64,000 nt of DNA from Shewanella electrodiphila (GTDB lineage: Bacteria; Pseudomonadota; Gammaproteobacteria; Enterobacterales; Shewanellaceae): assembly GCF_023283985.1 (NCBI RefSeq), contig NZ_JAKIKU010000014.1, positions 1 through 64,000 on the forward strand, written 5' to 3'. Under the pieces are notes generated by a model. The model made no database searches. It was given only the letters and a program-made list of their open reading frames with translations, and was not told the origin of the DNA. Numbering within the stretch: the first letter of the stretch is position 1; every line of letters starts with the position of its first letter. Positions 61,636 to 64,000 of this stretch are shown piece by piece. The position numbers were made by a program, and so were the translations under genes.

Positions 61636-62124
61636 GGTTGAACCCTGATTAGTTAGCAGCAATATAGTGTGTCGATTATAGTCTGCTGAGGGCTAAGGTC
61701 AAAGCTTACAAAAACTTATGTGTGAGTTGAGGGCGGTTGTTTACAGGCTTATGCGCTTTTAGGGTTTATTGATTGTACTTCGCAGATTGCACAGTGCTGA
61801 TCGTACTTAGCTAATCGTACTTAGCTAATTGTGCTGTGCGGCATGAAACTAAAAGGAGTTAACTGAGTCTGAACGTAGGGCGTTATCTTTAAGCTGTTTG
61901 TTTTTGTTTAATCGCGCCGTTTTAACCGTTTGCTTTTTTAGTATTAGTTTAGTGCTAGTTTAGTGCTGGTGAGTGATGGCTATAGTGGGGGGGCGTGAGA
62001 TGTTGCGGGTTAATTTCGCTTATCAAGGCTTTGTCATCGAATTAAGCTGATGAATTGTTTATAGTATGGCACATTCACGTTTAGGCCTTGTGGTTTAGAT
62101 GTTTTCAAATTTTGGAGTAGGCAA
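61636..62124. other. 489-bp intergenic region between yicC and lgt
   Basis: This gap holds no coding ORF. It contains two copies of TCGTACTTAGCTAA in a row (about 61801-61829), a third near-copy, and a duplicated TAGTTTAGTGCT (about 61942-61966). Promoters of the divergent yicC and lgt genes should lie here. A GAGTGATGG-type stretch and an eight-G run are the only other features. Confidence 0.6.
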
Positions 62125-62907
62125 GTGGACCATTTTGTGTGGAACCTCGACCCAGTATTGATTTCTTTTATGGGTCTAAAAGTGCATTGGTATGGTGCGT
62201 TATTTGCGTTGGCAATTGCCAGTGGTTTTCAGGTAATGAAGCGCATGTACAAAAAAGAAGGCTTGGATGTTGAGTCGTTAGATAACCTACTCATGTATTG
62301 TGTGGTGGGGATTATTGTTGGTGCGCGTTTAGCCCATTGTTTCTTTTATGATCCGAGTTATTACTTTGCCAATCCGATGAAAATTTTAGCCATATGGGAA
62401 GGCGGCTTAGCCAGTCATGGCGGCGGGTTAGGGGCGATATTAGCGCTGTATTATTACAAGCGTAAAACCGATATGCCGTTTTTATTCTTATTGGATAGGT
62501 TGGCGATTGCGACGGCGATATTTGGCTTCTTTGTGCGTATGGCCAACTTTGCCAACTCTGAGATTTTAGGTCTGCCGACCACTAAACCTTGGGGCATTAT
62601 TTTTGAGCGTGTGGACTTACTACCGCGCCATCCTGCGCAGCTTTATGAAGCCATCAGCTACTTGGTTATTTTCATTAGTTTATATGCGGTTTATAAGTTT
62701 ACTAATTTAAAAGAAAAGCACGGGGTTATTTTCGGCTTGTTCTTATGTAGCGTATTCAGTGCGCGTTGGGCCATTGAAATGGTCAAAGTGAAGCAAGCAG
62801 CTTATGCCACTGAGTGGACCATGAGTGCAGGGCAGTTACTGAGTATTCCATTTTTAGTTGTGGGTATTGCGCTGCTGATTTTACCTATGCTTAAAAAGAA
62901 CAAGTAA
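62125..62907 (+). CDS. lgt: Prolipoprotein diacylglyceryl transferase
   Basis: A 260-residue inner-membrane enzyme with a GTG start at 62125 (GGAG seven bases upstream). Seven hydrophobic helices are present. Conserved parts: GGLASHGGGLGAILALYYY, FVRMANFANSEILG and PRHPAQLYEAISY, with Arg (VRMANF) and His. It moves diacylglycerol from phosphatidylglycerol to the lipobox cysteine of pre-lipoproteins, including those in this window. Confidence 0.96.
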   Translation: MDHFVWNLDPVLISFMGLKVHWYGALFALAIASGFQVMKRMYKKEGLDVESLDNLLMYCVVGIIVGARLAHCFFYDPSYYFANPMKILAIWEGGLASHGGGLGAILALYYYKRKTDMPFLFLLDRLAIATAIFGFFVRMANFANSEILGLPTTKPWGIIFERVDLLPRHPAQLYEAISYLVIFISLYAVYKFTNLKEKHGVIFGLFLCSVFSARWAIEMVKVKQAAYATEWTMSAGQLLSIPFLVVGIALLILPMLKKNK

Positions 62908-62948
62908 ATGCTAATTAGTTTGAGTTAGCGCTTTATTGGGCTAATAGA

Positions 62949-62986
62949 TAAAAAGGCCGATGCTCTTAGTGAGTATCGGCCTTTTT
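62949..62986. terminator. Bidirectional terminator between lgt and panE-like gene
   Basis: AAAAAGGCCGATGCTC pairs with GAGTATCGGCCTTTTT (one G-T) around TTAGT, with A- and T-runs built into the stem ends. It serves the convergent lgt and panE-like genes. Confidence 0.9.
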
Positions 62987-63085
62987 ATTATTCTGCTATT
63001 AAGTTTTGATGCTGAGGGTTCATCAAATAGCATTTTTATAAATGCTTTCAGAGAAAGCTCATTAAAAAAGCTCGCTATAGGGGTG

Positions 63086-64000
63086 TTATAAAAGCTCTGC
63101 GATATCGACTGGTATACCTTGTTCAAGTTTTTTGATACCGGCACAAATAGCGGCGTTAATAGGCGTGTTGACTTGATATTGCTTACCTAATTCAACAACT
63201 GCTTGGTTGAGGTAGTCTATTTCGGTTTTACGTTTAGCTTGAATATCTTCCCACATGGATGAACGCGCTTGAGGATCGATATCGAGCATCTGCTTTGCCA
63301 GTAAAGTAAATAAACCATCAGGCAGCGATAATATCAGTGGCAACCATTGGGGTTTTACTTTGGTAAATTGCGCTAGCGGTAAACGTGCTTTTTGACACAC
63401 TGCTAACCATTCTTTCATCGCGAGGCTTAATAGTTTACGAGTTTGTTTTTGACTCAGTTGCTGCTTAATAGGTACATCAGTGATGGCATTGAGTGCATTA
63501 TTGAGGTTAAGCAATAATTTGCCGTAAATGATTGGCGCCATGTCCTCTGCCAAGGTGCAACTTAAGCCCGCAGAAAGCATTGCTTGTTGAACAGTTTGCG
63601 TATGGGGCGTGTTGGCAAAAATGAATTCGCCTTCAGTGCCTTTATGAAATGTCGCATGCTCTTTTTGCAGGACATTAAACGGGGTTATACCTTGTATCAG
63701 CAGTCTTGGCTGCGCTGAGATGTTAGCGAGTGCTTGCTTAACTTCATCTAAACTGCCTAAGCCGTTTTGCATTAACACTATGGTGCTTTTCTGGTGGGAT
63801 AACTGCAGTAGTTGCTCACTAATCTCACTAACTTGATGACATTTTAAGGTGACAAAAATCAAATCGAATTTGGGTGTGTCTGCTTCAACTTCGGTAAACA
63901 GTGCGTTCGGCATGACTTTTTGATGTAAGCCTTGGTAGCTTGTGAGCGTGATGCCTTGATTGTCGGTAATGCTGCGTTTAATGCGCTCGCGACAAATTAA
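63086..64000 (-). CDS. panE: Ketopantoate reductase-like protein (partial)
   Basis: The frame is open to the window edge, so the N-terminus is missing; 304 residues are seen. FDLIFVTLKCHQVSEISEQL and TIVLMQNGLGSLDEV match the ApbA/PanE fold, the latter with the NG-x2 of the substrate site. The C-terminal helix bundle includes APIIYGKLLLNLNNALNAIT, with the catalytic Lys in YGKLLLN, and RSSMWEDIQAKRKTEIDYLN. It probably reduces ketopantoate to pantoate for CoA synthesis. The NADP-binding Gly loop lies outside the window, so identity is not confirmed. Confidence 0.9.
   Translation of the reverse strand, partial: LICRERIKRSITDNQGITLTSYQGLHQKVMPNALFTEVEADTPKFDLIFVTLKCHQVSEISEQLLQLSHQKSTIVLMQNGLGSLDEVKQALANISAQPRLLIQGITPFNVLQKEHATFHKGTEGEFIFANTPHTQTVQQAMLSAGLSCTLAEDMAPIIYGKLLLNLNNALNAITDVPIKQQLSQKQTRKLLSLAMKEWLAVCQKARLPLAQFTKVKPQWLPLILSLPDGLFTLLAKQMLDIDPQARSSMWEDIQAKRKTEIDYLNQAVVELGKQYQVNTPINAAICAGIKKLEQGIPVDIAELL

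Overview
The window looks like a stretch of chromosome from a Shewanella-type marine gammaproteobacterium. I infer this from the protein families and gene orders (ridA-spoT-rpoZ-gmk, yicC, lgt, dtd, recG, a DUF2959 lipoprotein and a CpeT-like exported protein), together with moderate-to-low G+C and many c-di-GMP enzymes. No rRNA, tRNA or CRISPR array was seen.

Layout. 1-5.2 kb: the 3' end of a gene with 210-bp tandem repeats, an outer-membrane beta-barrel protein, a LysR regulator, and a large exported protein with Gly-Pro-Trp repeats. 5.2-16 kb: mostly ordinary chromosome, with a DAACS symporter, two membrane diguanylate cyclases, an orphan prepilin-like protein, a DUF2959 lipoprotein, a YihY-type membrane protein, dtd, a hotdog thioesterase and a rhodanese. 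16.1-34.4 kb: one long minus-strand operon of about 19 genes for an aryl polyene (APE) pigment. It holds a chain-length-factor-like protein, an acyltransferase, two ACPs, an AMP-ligase, two dehydratases, a glycosyltransferase/acyltransferase fusion, an ammonia-lyase, a thioesterase, a LolA-like protein, an MMPL exporter, a halogenase-like flavoprotein, a DUF3261 lipoprotein, two ketosynthases and a ketoreductase. The likely scheme is that the lyase makes an aryl acrylic acid, the ligase loads it onto an ACP, the KS/KR/DH enzymes elongate it, and the acyltransferases, MMPL and LolA-like proteins move it to the outer membrane. Six perfect copies of a 14-bp repeat sit in the operon's upstream region. 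34.7-52.9 kb: chromosome with DUF3014, recG, a DesK/DesR-like two-component pair, a TPR protein, a Ca2+/cation exchanger, an acyl-CoA ligase, ridA, spoT, rpoZ, gmk, a small-molecule kinase, yjjG-like, an MscS channel and a CpeT-like protein.

53.1-60.77 kb: a genomic island ending with a P4-type integrase beside the 3' end of yicC, a known insertion site for mobilizable islands in Vibrio relatives. It carries an integrase fragment, DUF2787, RadC, AlpA, a 5'-truncated DUF4868 (KwaB-like) gene, two adjacent DarT-like ADP-ribosyltransferases followed by a DarG macrodomain antitoxin, and an unrecognised 390-aa-class HTH protein behind two palindromes. This is a defence island; the DarT-DarT-DarG arrangement and the HTH protein are its most novel parts. 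60.77-64 kb: yicC, lgt and a partial panE-like gene.

All functional calls come from reading motifs and gene order; no database search was run.
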